Assembly: GCF_001956315.1 (NCBI RefSeq)
Contig: NZ_MOLY01000041.1
Location: forward strand, 62,001-126,000
Direction of reading: 5' to 3'
From: Sphingomonas montana
GTDB lineage: Bacteria > Pseudomonadota > Alphaproteobacteria > Sphingomonadales > Sphingomonadaceae
DNA: 64,000 nucleotides
Shown: positions 32,259 to 40,526 of the stretch, piece after piece
Layout: each line of letters opens with the position of its first letter
Position numbering within the stretch: the first letter of the stretch is position 1
Program-made: the position numbers and the translations under genes
The notes under the pieces: model-generated
What the model was told of the DNA's origin: nothing
The model's input: only the letters and a program-made list of their open reading frames with translations
Databases searched by the model: none

Positions 32259-33053
32259 ATGTCGCTTGGCCAGGATCTCGCTCCGCATCTCCCCTTCCTG
32301 CGGCGCTACGCCCGCGCCCTGACCGGCAGCCAGTCGCATGGCGACACCTATGTCCGTGCCGCCCTGCAGGCGATCGTCGACGCGCCGGGCGACTTTCCGC
32401 GCGACGTGGATCCGCGGCTGGGGCTGTACCGGACATTCCAGGCGATCTGGGCATCGACCAACGACGAAACCGAGAACCGGGATGCCGGCGATACGGGCAA
32501 CGAGGGCATCGCACAGGCACGACTGGCGCAGGTGACGCCGCGGTCGCGCCAGGCGCTGCTGCTGACCGCCATGGAAGGCTTCACCCCCGAGGACGTCGGT
32601 TATCTGATCGATGCGGACGCGGTGGAAGTTGAGATGCTGGTGAACGAGGCGCTGGAGGAGATCGAGCGGCAAACGCATGCCGACGTGCTCATCATCGAGG
32701 ATGAGCCCATCATCGCGATGGACCTGGAGACGATCGTCCGCGACCTGGGCCATTCGGTGAACGGCGTGGCCGTGACGCGCGACGAGGCGGTGGCGCAGGC
32801 CATGGCGCACCGCCCCGGCCTGGTGCTGGCCGACATTCAACTGGCGGACGACAGTTCGGGTATTGATGCGGTGAAAGACATCCTTGCGGAGTTTTCCGTG
32901 CCCGTCATCTTCATCACCGCGTTCCCGGAACGCCTGCTGACCGGCGAACGACCCGAGCCGACATTCCTGATCACCAAGCCGTTCCAGCGGTCGACTGTAA
33001 AGGCGGCGATCAGCCAGGCCCTTTTCTTCGATCAGGCGACGGTGCCCGCCTGA
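32259..33053 (+). CDS. phyR: Response regulator / anti-anti-sigma factor PhyR
   Basis: A 264-residue protein with the PhyR layout: an N-terminal sigma-like domain (residues 1-135, PHLPFLRRYARALTGSQSHGD ... EDVGYLIDADAVEVEMLVNEALEE) and a C-terminal receiver (143-260). The receiver has the acidic pair in IIEDEPIIAMDLE, the phospho-acceptor Asp near residue 192 in LADIQLADDSSG, and the variant ITAFPERLLTG block of the FATGUY receiver family with the Lys in ITKPFQ. When phosphorylated it binds NepR and frees EcfG. A small membrane peptide and ecfG follow. Confidence 0.95.
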   Translation: MSLGQDLAPHLPFLRRYARALTGSQSHGDTYVRAALQAIVDAPGDFPRDVDPRLGLYRTFQAIWASTNDETENRDAGDTGNEGIAQARLAQVTPRSRQALLLTAMEGFTPEDVGYLIDADAVEVEMLVNEALEEIERQTHADVLIIEDEPIIAMDLETIVRDLGHSVNGVAVTRDEAVAQAMAHRPGLVLADIQLADDSSGIDAVKDILAEFSVPVIFITAFPERLLTGERPEPTFLITKPFQRSTVKAAISQALFFDQATVPA

Positions 33054-33054
33054 C

Positions 33055-33080
33055 GGAACCACCGCGGGCACGGGCACGTT
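33055..33080 (+). promoter_or_regulatory. EcfG-dependent promoter
   Basis: GGAAC at 33055-33059 and CGTT at 33077-33080 are separated by 17 bases, an exact match to the EcfG consensus. It lies just past the phyR stop, 42 bases before the start of the 45-residue membrane peptide, and would also read into ecfG, giving autoregulation. Confidence 0.7.
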
Positions 33081-33121
33081 GCCCGTGACCGACGACCTAT
33101 GTCGGACCAGGGAGAGACAAG

Positions 33122-33259
33122 ATGGCGGAAGACCCCACGGAAGTGACCCGGACCGAAGCGCGCGCCGGTGCGAGCACGCACGTGACACGGTACGTGCTGC
33201 CGATTTCGCTCGGTCTGATCGTCGGACTGTTCATCATCCTGCTGATGATGTTCGCCTGA
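33122..33259 (+). CDS. 45-residue single-pass membrane peptide in the stress locus
   Basis: MAEDPTEVTRTEARAGASTH is polar; residues 24-45 are one membrane helix (YVLPISLGLIVGLFIILLMMFA) that ends right at the C-terminus, as in a tail-anchored peptide. AGGGAGA precedes the ATG at ideal spacing. It lies between phyR and ecfG behind an EcfG promoter, so it is almost certainly made under general stress. The function is unknown. Confidence 0.75.
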   Translation: MAEDPTEVTRTEARAGASTHVTRYVLPISLGLIVGLFIILLMMFA

Positions 33260-33374
33260 CCATCGGATCTACCGTTGCCGTAACGGCTTTCAAAAACGGC
33301 TCGCAATCCGGGCGGACCGTTCCTATTTTCCGGCCACGGGACGGCCAACGTCCGTTCGCAGGGGCAAGTATCAC

Positions 33375-34031
33375 GTGATTGACCAGGACCAGGACCTGCC
33401 GGACGACGAAAATGACGACGATGTCGATCCGGTACCGGTCGAGCCGGTCCCGTTGCCGGACGACGAATTCAAGGATGAGCTGGCGCGGGTCATCCCGCAT
33501 CTCCGGGCGTTCGGCCGATCCCTGTCGGGCAACCGCGATCTGGCCGACGATCTTGTGCAGGAAACGCTGCTCAAGGCATGGGCCGCCCGCAAGCGGTTCC
33601 AGGCCGGCACGAACATGCGGGCCTGGACGTTCATCATCCTGCGCAACCTGTTCCTGAGCCAGATGCGTCGCGCGCGTTTCAAGGGCGAATGGGACGAGAT
33701 CACGGCGTCCAAGCTGCTCGCAGCACCGGCCAGCCAGGACCGGCACGTCGAGCTTGGCGACATGCAACGCGCGCTGATGCATCTGCCGCAGCCGCAGCGC
33801 GAAGCGTTGATCCTCGTCGGCGCGGGTGGCTTTGCTTACGAGGAAGCAGCCGAAATATGCGGCTGTGCGGTCGGGACGATCAAGAGCCGGGTGGCCCGTG
33901 GCCGCGTCGCGCTTGAGACGTTGCTGAGCGAAGGCAAGTTGCCGTCCCGGCGATCCTATGTGTCCGATCCGGACAAGACGGCGCTGCAGTCCATCATGGG
34001 CGACGTGGACGAACTCAGCCGTCCACGTTGA
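33375..34031 (+). CDS. ecfG: RNA polymerase sigma factor EcfG
   Basis: A 218-residue ECF sigma factor of the EcfG group, the general stress sigma factor of alphaproteobacteria. Region 2 is FKDELARVIPHLRAFGRSLSGNRDLADDLVQETLLKAWAARKRF, and region 4 is LPQPQREALILVGAGGFAYEEAAEICGCAVGTIKSRVARGR. The N-terminus has an unusual acidic run (DQDLPDDENDDDVDP) before region 2. The start is GTG at 33375. Gene order phyP-nepR / phyR-peptide-ecfG explains its control by partner switching. Confidence 0.95.
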   Translation: MIDQDQDLPDDENDDDVDPVPVEPVPLPDDEFKDELARVIPHLRAFGRSLSGNRDLADDLVQETLLKAWAARKRFQAGTNMRAWTFIILRNLFLSQMRRARFKGEWDEITASKLLAAPASQDRHVELGDMQRALMHLPQPQREALILVGAGGFAYEEAAEICGCAVGTIKSRVARGRVALETLLSEGKLPSRRSYVSDPDKTALQSIMGDVDELSRPR

Positions 34032-34034
34032 AGT

Positions 34035-34196
34035 TCACGGTATCCGATCGAGCAAGGCCTGTATGTCGGGCGGGAGGACCGGTCCGCCAGCGTAGACCGA
34101 GCGCAAGGCAACACCGACTTTCTGTACTGGACGGTTCGACGAGCGCACGAGTGGGGTCTGGCCGCGGTCATCCGGTCCACCCTGGGCCTGCGGCAT
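34035..34196 (-). CDS. Second NepR-like small protein
   Basis: A 53-residue protein ending KVGVALRSVYAGGPVLPPDIQALLDRIP. This matches the NepR helix-loop-helix (G-x-x-L-R-S-x-Y then V-P-x-D/I-x-x-L-L-D). It differs from nepR at 31834, with which it shares only the core. AAAGGA lies eight bases before the ATG at 34196. It is convergent with ecfG, ending 3 bases from its stop. It is likely a second anti-sigma or a decoy that tunes release of EcfG. Confidence 0.7.
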   Translation of the reverse strand: MPQAQGGPDDRGQTPLVRSSNRPVQKVGVALRSVYAGGPVLPPDIQALLDRIP

Positions 34197-34291
34197 CGGA
34201 ATATTTCCTTTCGTCATATAGTTAGAACGCACCAATACAGGCGCGGTTGCCGACGCGTGACGACAGCCGAAGTAATCTGTACGCAGGCGCG

Positions 34292-36979
34292 GTGACCGAC
34301 GCCCCGTTCGACCCCGCCATCGCCGATGCGCGCGACAGCATGATCGCGCAGGCACCGTTCCTGCGTCGTCTCGCTCTGTCCCGACCGGAGGTGCTGGACC
34401 GGGCGGCCGGTGGCGACTTCGCCGGTGCGATCGCCGATGCCCACGAGGCGGGGGAAGGGGCGACCGACGTCGCGCGTGCGCTGCGTCGCGAGCGGCAGGC
34501 GGTATCGCTGGTCGTCGCGCTGGGCGATATTTCGGGACGACTGGCGTTCGAGCAGGTCGTTCGCCTGTTGTCCGACTTTGCGGACCGCGCGGTCGAGCGG
34601 GCGTTGCAGGCGATATTCCGCGAGCGTGGGGCCGACGATGCGACCGGGTTCTGCGTGCTGGCGCTGGGCAAGCATGGCAGCCGCGAGCTGAACTATTCCA
34701 GCGATATCGACCCGATCCTGCTGTTCGATCCCGACACCCTGCCACGGCGGCGCGGCGAGGAACCGGTCGAGGCGGCGGCGCGGATCGCCCGCCGGCTGGT
34801 CGAGATGTTGCAGGCGCGCGATGCGAACGGATATGTGTTCCGTGTCGACCTGCGGCTGCGCCCGTCGCCGGAGGCAACCCCGCCGGCCCTGCCGGTCGAG
34901 GCGGCGATCGGATATTATGAATCGAGCGCACTGCCGTGGGAACGCGCGGCGTTCATCCGTGCGCGGGCGGCGGCGGGGGACGCGGTGCTGGGGCAAGGGT
35001 TCCTGGCCGCGATCCGGCCGTTCGTGTGGCGGCGCGGGCTGGGGTTCGGCACGGTCGGCGAGATCCGCGAGATTTCGAGCCGGATCCGGGATCATTACAG
35101 TGGCGGCCAGCTATTCGGTCCGGGATATGACCTGAAGCGCGGGCGCGGCGGCATCCGCGAGGTGGAGTTCTTCACGCAGATCCAGCAGCTGGTCCATGGC
35201 GGCCGCGACGTGGGCCTGCGCGCGCCGGCGACACTCGACGCGCTGGCGGCGCTGGCGGGGGCGGGGCATATCGCCGGCCAAGAGGCCGACCGGCTGGCGG
35301 TGGCGTACCGGCTGTTCCGGACGATCGAACATCGGTTGCAGATGATCGAGGATCACCAGACGCACAGTCTGCCGCGCGATCCGGCGGCGCTGGACGCGGT
35401 AGCGCGGCTGGACGGGATGGCGGACGGCGCGGCGCTGCTCGATCGGTTGCGGCCGCATGTGGCGGCGGTGGGACGCATCTATGATTCGCTGGATCCGGTG
35501 GCGGACGACGACCTGCCGCGCGACCCGTCGGCGGTCGAGCGGGCCGTGACGGCGGCCGGGTTTCGCGATGCGGCGGCTGTCCGCGGGCGGATCGAGGGGT
35601 GGCGGGCCGGAACGCCGCGCGCGTTGCGGACGCCGGCGGCGCAGGCGGCGATGGAGGCGGCGCTCCCCGGACTGACCGCAGCACTGGGCCTGGCGAGCGA
35701 CCCGGACGCGGCGTTCGCCCGGCTGGACCGGATGGTGTCCGGCCTGCCGACCGCGATCGATTTCTTTCGATTGGTGGCGGCGCGTCCGGCGCTGGGACGG
35801 CTGGTGGCGGACATATTGGCGACGGCGCCCGCGCTGGCGGATCAGCTTGGGCGCAGACCGGCGCTGCTCGACGCGCTGATCGATGCGAGCGCGTTCGATC
35901 CGCCGCCGTCGGCCGAGGTGCTGGCGCAGGAATTCGGCAGGGCGGAGCCGGGCGGCGACTATCAGATGCTGCTGGACCGGGCGCGGACGCGGATCAACGA
36001 GCGCCGGTTCGCGCTGGGCACGCAGATCGTGGCGGCGGCGGCCGATCCGATCGACGTCGCCGCGGGCTATGCCCGCGTGGCGGAGGGGGCGATCGCCGCG
36101 CTGGCGGGGGCGACGGTGGCGGAATTCGCGAAGGTCCACGGTGTCGTGCCGGGCGGCGAACTGCTGATCCTGGCGCTGGGCCGGCTGGGTGGCGGCGCGT
36201 TGACCCACGCGTCCGACCTCGATCTGATCTATCTGTTCAGCGGCGATCATCTGGCCGAATCGAATGGGCAGAAACCGATCGGCGCCACCACCTATTTCAA
36301 CCGGCTGGCGCAGCGCGTGACCGCCGCGCTGAGCGTCGCGACGCCGGCCGGGCCACTCTACGACGTCGATACGCGGTTGCGGCCGTCGGGCGCACAGGGC
36401 TTGCTGGCGGTGTCGATCGACAGCTTCGAACGCTATCAACGCGAGAATGCGTGGACGTGGGAGCATATGGCGTTGACCCGCGCGCGGCCGGTGTTCGGAT
36501 CGCCCGAGCCTGTAGCTGCGCTGTCCGCGACGATCCGCGCGGTGCTGGCGGGGCCGCGCGATGCAGCGGTGCTGGTGGCGGACGCGGTGCGGATGCGCGG
36601 CGAGATCCGCACGCACAAACCGCCGGCGGGGCCGTTCGACGTGAAGCTGGTGCCCGGTGGGCTGGTGGATGCCGAGTTCGCGGTTCACGTCCTGCAACTG
36701 CGCCATGCGATCGGTCTGGACACTCGGTTGCGTAGCGCGATCGCCGCGCTGGCGGATGCCGGGCTGATCGACGGCGGGATGGCGGCGGCGCATGCGTTGC
36801 TGACCCGGATGCTGGTCGTGTTGCGGCTGGTGTCGCCGGCATCGACCGAACCGCCCCCCGCAGTACGGCCGATGATCGCCGCGGCGTGCGGAGTCGCGGA
36901 CTGGGCGGCGCTAATCGAGGCGCGCGACGATGCGCAACGGTTGATCGCAGCAGAATGGGCGCGCATCAGCGGGGTCTGA
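34292..36979 (+). CDS. glnE: Bifunctional glutamine synthetase adenylyltransferase/adenylyl-removing enzyme
   Basis: A protein of about 895 residues that adenylylates and de-adenylylates glutamine synthetase in response to PII. Two nucleotidyltransferase halves are visible: GKHGSRELNYSSDIDPILLF near residue 135 (adenylyl-removing domain) and GRLGGGALTHASDLDLIYLF near residue 640 (adenylyl transferase domain). Each has the GS-x9-DxD-type metal motif and is followed by a helical domain. I use the GTG at 34292 (V/MTDAPFDPAIADARDS). It is slightly shorter than the E. coli enzyme but complete. Confidence 0.95.
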   Translation: MTDAPFDPAIADARDSMIAQAPFLRRLALSRPEVLDRAAGGDFAGAIADAHEAGEGATDVARALRRERQAVSLVVALGDISGRLAFEQVVRLLSDFADRAVERALQAIFRERGADDATGFCVLALGKHGSRELNYSSDIDPILLFDPDTLPRRRGEEPVEAAARIARRLVEMLQARDANGYVFRVDLRLRPSPEATPPALPVEAAIGYYESSALPWERAAFIRARAAAGDAVLGQGFLAAIRPFVWRRGLGFGTVGEIREISSRIRDHYSGGQLFGPGYDLKRGRGGIREVEFFTQIQQLVHGGRDVGLRAPATLDALAALAGAGHIAGQEADRLAVAYRLFRTIEHRLQMIEDHQTHSLPRDPAALDAVARLDGMADGAALLDRLRPHVAAVGRIYDSLDPVADDDLPRDPSAVERAVTAAGFRDAAAVRGRIEGWRAGTPRALRTPAAQAAMEAALPGLTAALGLASDPDAAFARLDRMVSGLPTAIDFFRLVAARPALGRLVADILATAPALADQLGRRPALLDALIDASAFDPPPSAEVLAQEFGRAEPGGDYQMLLDRARTRINERRFALGTQIVAAAADPIDVAAGYARVAEGAIAALAGATVAEFAKVHGVVPGGELLILALGRLGGGALTHASDLDLIYLFSGDHLAESNGQKPIGATTYFNRLAQRVTAALSVATPAGPLYDVDTRLRPSGAQGLLAVSIDSFERYQRENAWTWEHMALTRARPVFGSPEPVAALSATIRAVLAGPRDAAVLVADAVRMRGEIRTHKPPAGPFDVKLVPGGLVDAEFAVHVLQLRHAIGLDTRLRSAIAALADAGLIDGGMAAAHALLTRMLVVLRLVSPASTEPPPAVRPMIAAACGVADWAALIEARDDAQRLIAAEWARISGV

Positions 36980-37002
36980 CTTCGCTATTCGGGAACCCTG
37001 CC

Positions 37003-37491
37003 ATGCTCGACATCGACGACCGCCTGCCCGATCTCGCCCTCGAAACGCCGGACGGCGGCACACTGCGCTTTGCCGACATGGCGGGGCAGACGCTGGTACT
37101 GTTCTTCTACCCCAAGGACGACACGTCAGGCTGCACCACCGAGGCGCAGGACTTTTCCCGGCTGAAGGCCGCGTTCGAGATGGAAGGCGCGCATGTGCTG
37201 GGCATTTCGAAGGGCACGTCGAAGGGCAAGAACAGCTTCATCGCGAAGGCCGGGCTGACCGTGCCGTTGGCCACCGACAGCGACGACAGCGTGTGCGCGG
37301 CGTTCGGGACGTGGGTGGAAAAGAGCATGTACGGCCGGAAATATATGGGGATCGACCGGGCGACCTTCCTGGTCGATGGCGACGGGCGAATCGCACAGGT
37401 GTGGCGCAAGGTGAAGGTGCCGGGCCATGCCGAAGCCGTGCTGGAAGCGGCGCGCGCGCTGAAAGGGCAGGCCGAGCCGCACGCCGGATGA
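37003..37491 (+). CDS. bcp: Peroxiredoxin (Bcp/PrxQ family)
   Basis: A 162-residue thiol peroxidase. The peroxidatic cysteine is Cys44 in FYPKDDTSGCTTEAQDF. The resolving cysteine five residues later, found in E. coli Bcp, is missing (Gln at that place); the only other cysteine is Cys98 (DSVCAAFGTW). It may therefore use the atypical or 1-Cys route with external thiol. Other family marks are VLGISKGTSKGKNSF and the C-terminal GRIAQVWRKVKVPGHAEAVL. A following 237-base gap before the M23 gene holds no convincing coding region. Confidence 0.93.
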   Translation: MLDIDDRLPDLALETPDGGTLRFADMAGQTLVLFFYPKDDTSGCTTEAQDFSRLKAAFEMEGAHVLGISKGTSKGKNSFIAKAGLTVPLATDSDDSVCAAFGTWVEKSMYGRKYMGIDRATFLVDGDGRIAQVWRKVKVPGHAEAVLEAARALKGQAEPHAG

Positions 37492-37728
37492 TGGGCCGGG
37501 GCGGAGTCGGGTTCGTGCCGACCCCCGCCCCCGTCGGCGACCCGTCGCGCGGCTGGCCGCACGAAACAGCCGCCCTGACGAAAGTAGCGCAGCACGCGCT
37601 TTCCAACCTGGCGACGATGAAGCAGTAGGGTTTCACGCCGTCGGGGGGGGGAGCAAATCCCGGCAACGACCTAATCTTCCAGCACCCGTGGGTCTAGCCT
37701 GCGGCCTGCGCCGACTACCGGGGACTGA

Positions 37729-38451
37729 ATGACATTCACCGCTTCCAACGTCGCTTCTGCCATTCGGTTCCTTTGCGCTGCGGCGTGCCTGTCCGGCACC
37801 GCAGTCGCAGCCGCACCGCAGGACGGTACGGCGATGGACGGCGGGTATGAGCAGGTCGACACGGACGTTCAGGCGCCCGCCGATGCCCAGTTCCACGCGC
37901 TTTTCACCAACTGGAAGCGGGCCGATGCCTTCAATCAGCCGGGTGTCGCGACGATGCCGTCCGGCCCGCAGGTCAGTGTTCCGTCGCTTCGCCCCGTGAC
38001 GCTGACGTCGCTGAACTTCACCAGCGGGTTCGGCGTTCGGTCCGATCCGTTCCGTCACAGCGCCGCAATGCATGCCGGCATCGACCTGGCCGGCCCGGTC
38101 GGTACGCCGATCTACGCCACGGCGGACGGCGTGGTGAACAAGGCGGGCTGGGGCAATGGTTATGGCAATCTGGTCCAGATCAGCCATGGCGCGGGCATGG
38201 AAACGCGCTATGGCCATATGTCGCGCATCCTGGTCGCCGCCAATACGCGGGTCCGCCGTGGCCAGCTGATCGGCCTGATGGGGTCCACCGGACGTTCGAC
38301 GGGCAGCCACCTGCATTACGAAGTCCGGATCGACGGCCGCGCGGTCAACCCGGTCCCGTATCTGCGGTCGGCGGAATATGTCGCGTCGTTCGAGAAGCGG
38401 ACGGCGACGGGCACGCAGCTGGCGTCGATGGGCGGCCCGATCGGCGAGTAG
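37729..38451 (+). CDS. M23 family metallopeptidase (LytM-type), exported
   Basis: A 240-residue zinc endopeptidase of the peptidoglycan-cutting M23 family. A signal peptide (to about residue 28, ending VAAA) is followed by a 60-residue linker and the peptidase domain. Zinc ligands are His115 and Asp119 in HAGIDLAG and the second His of the HLH block at about 194-196; His163 in YGHMS is the catalytic partner. The full set is present, so it should be active, unlike the degenerate EnvC-type activators. Confidence 0.92.
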   Translation: MTFTASNVASAIRFLCAAACLSGTAVAAAPQDGTAMDGGYEQVDTDVQAPADAQFHALFTNWKRADAFNQPGVATMPSGPQVSVPSLRPVTLTSLNFTSGFGVRSDPFRHSAAMHAGIDLAGPVGTPIYATADGVVNKAGWGNGYGNLVQISHGAGMETRYGHMSRILVAANTRVRRGQLIGLMGSTGRSTGSHLHYEVRIDGRAVNPVPYLRSAEYVASFEKRTATGTQLASMGGPIGE

Positions 38452-38489
38452 ACGTTGCGGGCGGACCTGCCCCGGCCTATCTAATAGTC

Positions 38490-38816
38490 ATGTCCGACAT
38501 CGACCTGACGCCCTCCGCCGCCAAGCGCGTCGCGTTCATCGCGCAGCGTCAGGGCAAACCCGCGATCCTGCGCCTGGCCGTCGATGGCGGCGGATGTGCG
38601 GGGTTCCAGTACAAGTTCGGCCTGGCCGACCTGATCGAGCAGGACGATACGTCCGCAGTGCGCGATGGCGTCACGCTGGTGGTCGATCCGATGAGCCTCG
38701 ATCTCGTTCGCGGTAGCGCGGTCGATTTTGTCGATTCGCTGGGCGGATCGGCATTTCGCGTGACCAATCCGAATGCGGCTTCCGGCTGTGGATGCGGGAC
38801 CAGCTTCTCGGTCTAG
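38490..38816 (+). CDS. erpA: ErpA/HesB-type iron-sulfur cluster carrier
   Basis: A 108-residue A-type Fe-S carrier. The three conserved cysteines are Cys36 (GGGCAGFQYKF), Cys100 and Cys102 (SGCGCGTSFSV). Other family marks are LTPSAAKRVAFI at the start and VDPMSLDLVRGSAVDFV. It hands clusters to target apoproteins. It stands alone, not in a suf or isc operon, which fits an ErpA rather than SufA or IscA role. Confidence 0.92.
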   Translation: MSDIDLTPSAAKRVAFIAQRQGKPAILRLAVDGGGCAGFQYKFGLADLIEQDDTSAVRDGVTLVVDPMSLDLVRGSAVDFVDSLGGSAFRVTNPNAASGCGCGTSFSV

Positions 38817-38969
38817 GTCACGATCGAATCAACTGGGTTTACTTGACCCCATTTCCGGTTCTCGACAGGCTCGGACCGGACGGACCGATCGACCCTACCT
38901 GAAGTGGCCATGTTCCAGGGCTGCGCGCGGGGGCTGCACAAGCCGGCGCCAGCCGCTAGACAGCGTGCC

Positions 38970-39746
38970 ATGAAGATCGCGACTTTCAACATCAACGGCG
39001 TGCGCGCGCGCCTGCCCCGGCTGCTCGAATGGCTGGAGGAAACGCAGCCCGATGTCGCCTGCCTTCAGGAGGTAAAGGCGCAGGATGACAGCTTTCCCGA
39101 AGCGGAAATCCGCGCGGCAGGGTATGGTGCGATCTGGCATGGCCAGAAGGGGTTCAACGGCGTCGCGATCCTGGCGCGCGGAACGGACCCGGTCGAGACG
39201 CGGCGCGGCCTGCCCGACGATCCCGATCCGGCGCAGAGCCGCTATCTGGAAGCGGCGGTGAACGGCGTGATCGTGGCGTCGATCTACTTGCCCAACGGCA
39301 ATCCCCAGCCGGGGCCGAAGTTCGAATATAAGCTGGCCTGGTTCGACCGGCTGATCGATCATGCCGCGACATTGCTCGCCAGCGAGCAGCCGGTCGTGCT
39401 GGCGGGCGACTATAACGTCATTCCGACGAGCACGCATGACGATACCTATTCGGTCCGGGCGATGGCGAGCGACGCTTTGCTGCAACCGGAGTCGCAGGCC
39501 GCGTTTCGGCGCCTGCGGTTCCAGGGCTGGACGGATGCGATCCGGGCGCGGCATCCGACCGGCCCGGTCTATACATTCTGGGATTATCAGGCCGGCGCTT
39601 GGGCGCGGGATGCGGGTTTCCGGATCGATCACCTGATGCTGAGCCCGACTGCGGCGGACCGGCTGGCGGACGCGGGCGTCGACAAGGCGACGCGCGGCAA
39701 GGAGAAGGCGTCCGACCATGCGCCGACATGGATCACCCTGCGGTAG
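38970..39746 (+). CDS. xth: Exodeoxyribonuclease III
   Basis: A 258-residue AP endonuclease/3'-exonuclease of the ExoIII family. Motifs are MKIATFNINGVRARLP, LEWLEETQPDVACLQEVKA (catalytic Glu), GFNGVAILARG, VLAGDYNVIPT, FWDYQAGAWARDAGFRIDHLMLSP (Asp/His) and the ending KASDHAPTWITL. I start at 38970 to give the canonical N-terminus MKIATFNINGV. Confidence 0.95.
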   Translation: MKIATFNINGVRARLPRLLEWLEETQPDVACLQEVKAQDDSFPEAEIRAAGYGAIWHGQKGFNGVAILARGTDPVETRRGLPDDPDPAQSRYLEAAVNGVIVASIYLPNGNPQPGPKFEYKLAWFDRLIDHAATLLASEQPVVLAGDYNVIPTSTHDDTYSVRAMASDALLQPESQAAFRRLRFQGWTDAIRARHPTGPVYTFWDYQAGAWARDAGFRIDHLMLSPTAADRLADAGVDKATRGKEKASDHAPTWITLR

Positions 39747-39906
39747 GGTTTACCGGTTTTCGGCGGAACTCGGTCGGATCGACTGATGACCGGGTCTGGC
39801 GTTGTTGCATCGCAGACCGGCGCAGACGTTCCGGATCTTGATTTTCACCGTTGCCTGGCCGCTACTCTGAGCAGGGCATGACGACTTCGGCCGGATCCGC
39901 GTCTGA

Positions 39907-39924
39907 CCCGTTTGGTTCGAGCCT
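39907..39924. repeat. Dispersed 18-bp intergenic repeat, copy 2
   Basis: An exact inverted copy of the repeat at 247-264. It lies in the 230-bp gap between exonuclease III and the Lrp gene, where no gene is visible. Confidence 0.5.
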
Positions 39925-39976
39925 GGAGCGCGCTCCGGGCTCCTGGTGCCTGATACCCGGATCGTCTCAAGTCGAC

Positions 39977-40456
39977 TTACTCCGGATCGACCGGGATGCC
40001 GCTTTCGTCCTTGGCGGTTCGGATCGTCAGCGATGTCTTGACGCTGGCGACATGGGGGGCGGTGGTGAGTTCGGAGGTAAGGAACGCCTGGAAACTCTGT
40101 AGGTCGTGCGCGACGATCTTCAGGATGAAGTCGATTTCGCCGTTGAGCATGTGGCATTCGCGGACCTGGGGGAGCGCGGCCATGTGGCTTTCGAACGCGC
40201 GCAGATCCTCCTCCGCCTGCGACCGCAGCGAGACCAGTGCGAACACCATGATGCCGTAGCCGAGCGACGCGGCGTTCAGCTTGGCATGGTAGCCCTCGAC
40301 GATACCGGCCTCTTCCAGTGCGCGGACGCGGCGCAGGCAGGGCGGGGCGGTGAGACCGGCACGGCGGGCAAGATCGACATTCGTGATCCGGCCCTCCTCC
40401 TGAAGCGACGTCAGGATCGTGCGATCGATTGAATCGAGGGGGTAGCGATTGGCCAT
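39977..40456 (-). CDS. Lrp/AsnC family transcriptional regulator
   Basis: A 159-residue regulator of the feast/famine family. The N-terminal winged helix-turn-helix is LDSIDRTILTSLQEEGRITNVDLARRAGLTAPPCLRRVRALEEAGIVEGYHAKLN. The C-terminal RAM (ACT-like) effector domain has FALVSLRSQAEEDLRAFESHMAALPQVRECHMLNGEIDFILKIVAHDLQSF. A longer frame to 40504 exists; I start at MANRYPLDSID. Divergent from the histidine kinase at 40527, which it may or may not control. Confidence 0.92.
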   Translation of the reverse strand: MANRYPLDSIDRTILTSLQEEGRITNVDLARRAGLTAPPCLRRVRALEEAGIVEGYHAKLNAASLGYGIMVFALVSLRSQAEEDLRAFESHMAALPQVRECHMLNGEIDFILKIVAHDLQSFQAFLTSELTTAPHVASVKTSLTIRTAKDESGIPVDPE

Positions 40457-40526
40457 GGTCACGAGCCTATACTGATCTGGTGCCGGATTGGAATAATCTA
40501 TCAAGCGGCTGAAATCGTCTCGGAAT

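Noticed and set aside
37488-37628. A plus-strand frame of about 46 residues after the peroxiredoxin gene, ending NLATMKQ
   Set aside because: No ribosome-binding site of note and no homology that I recognise; too weak to call.
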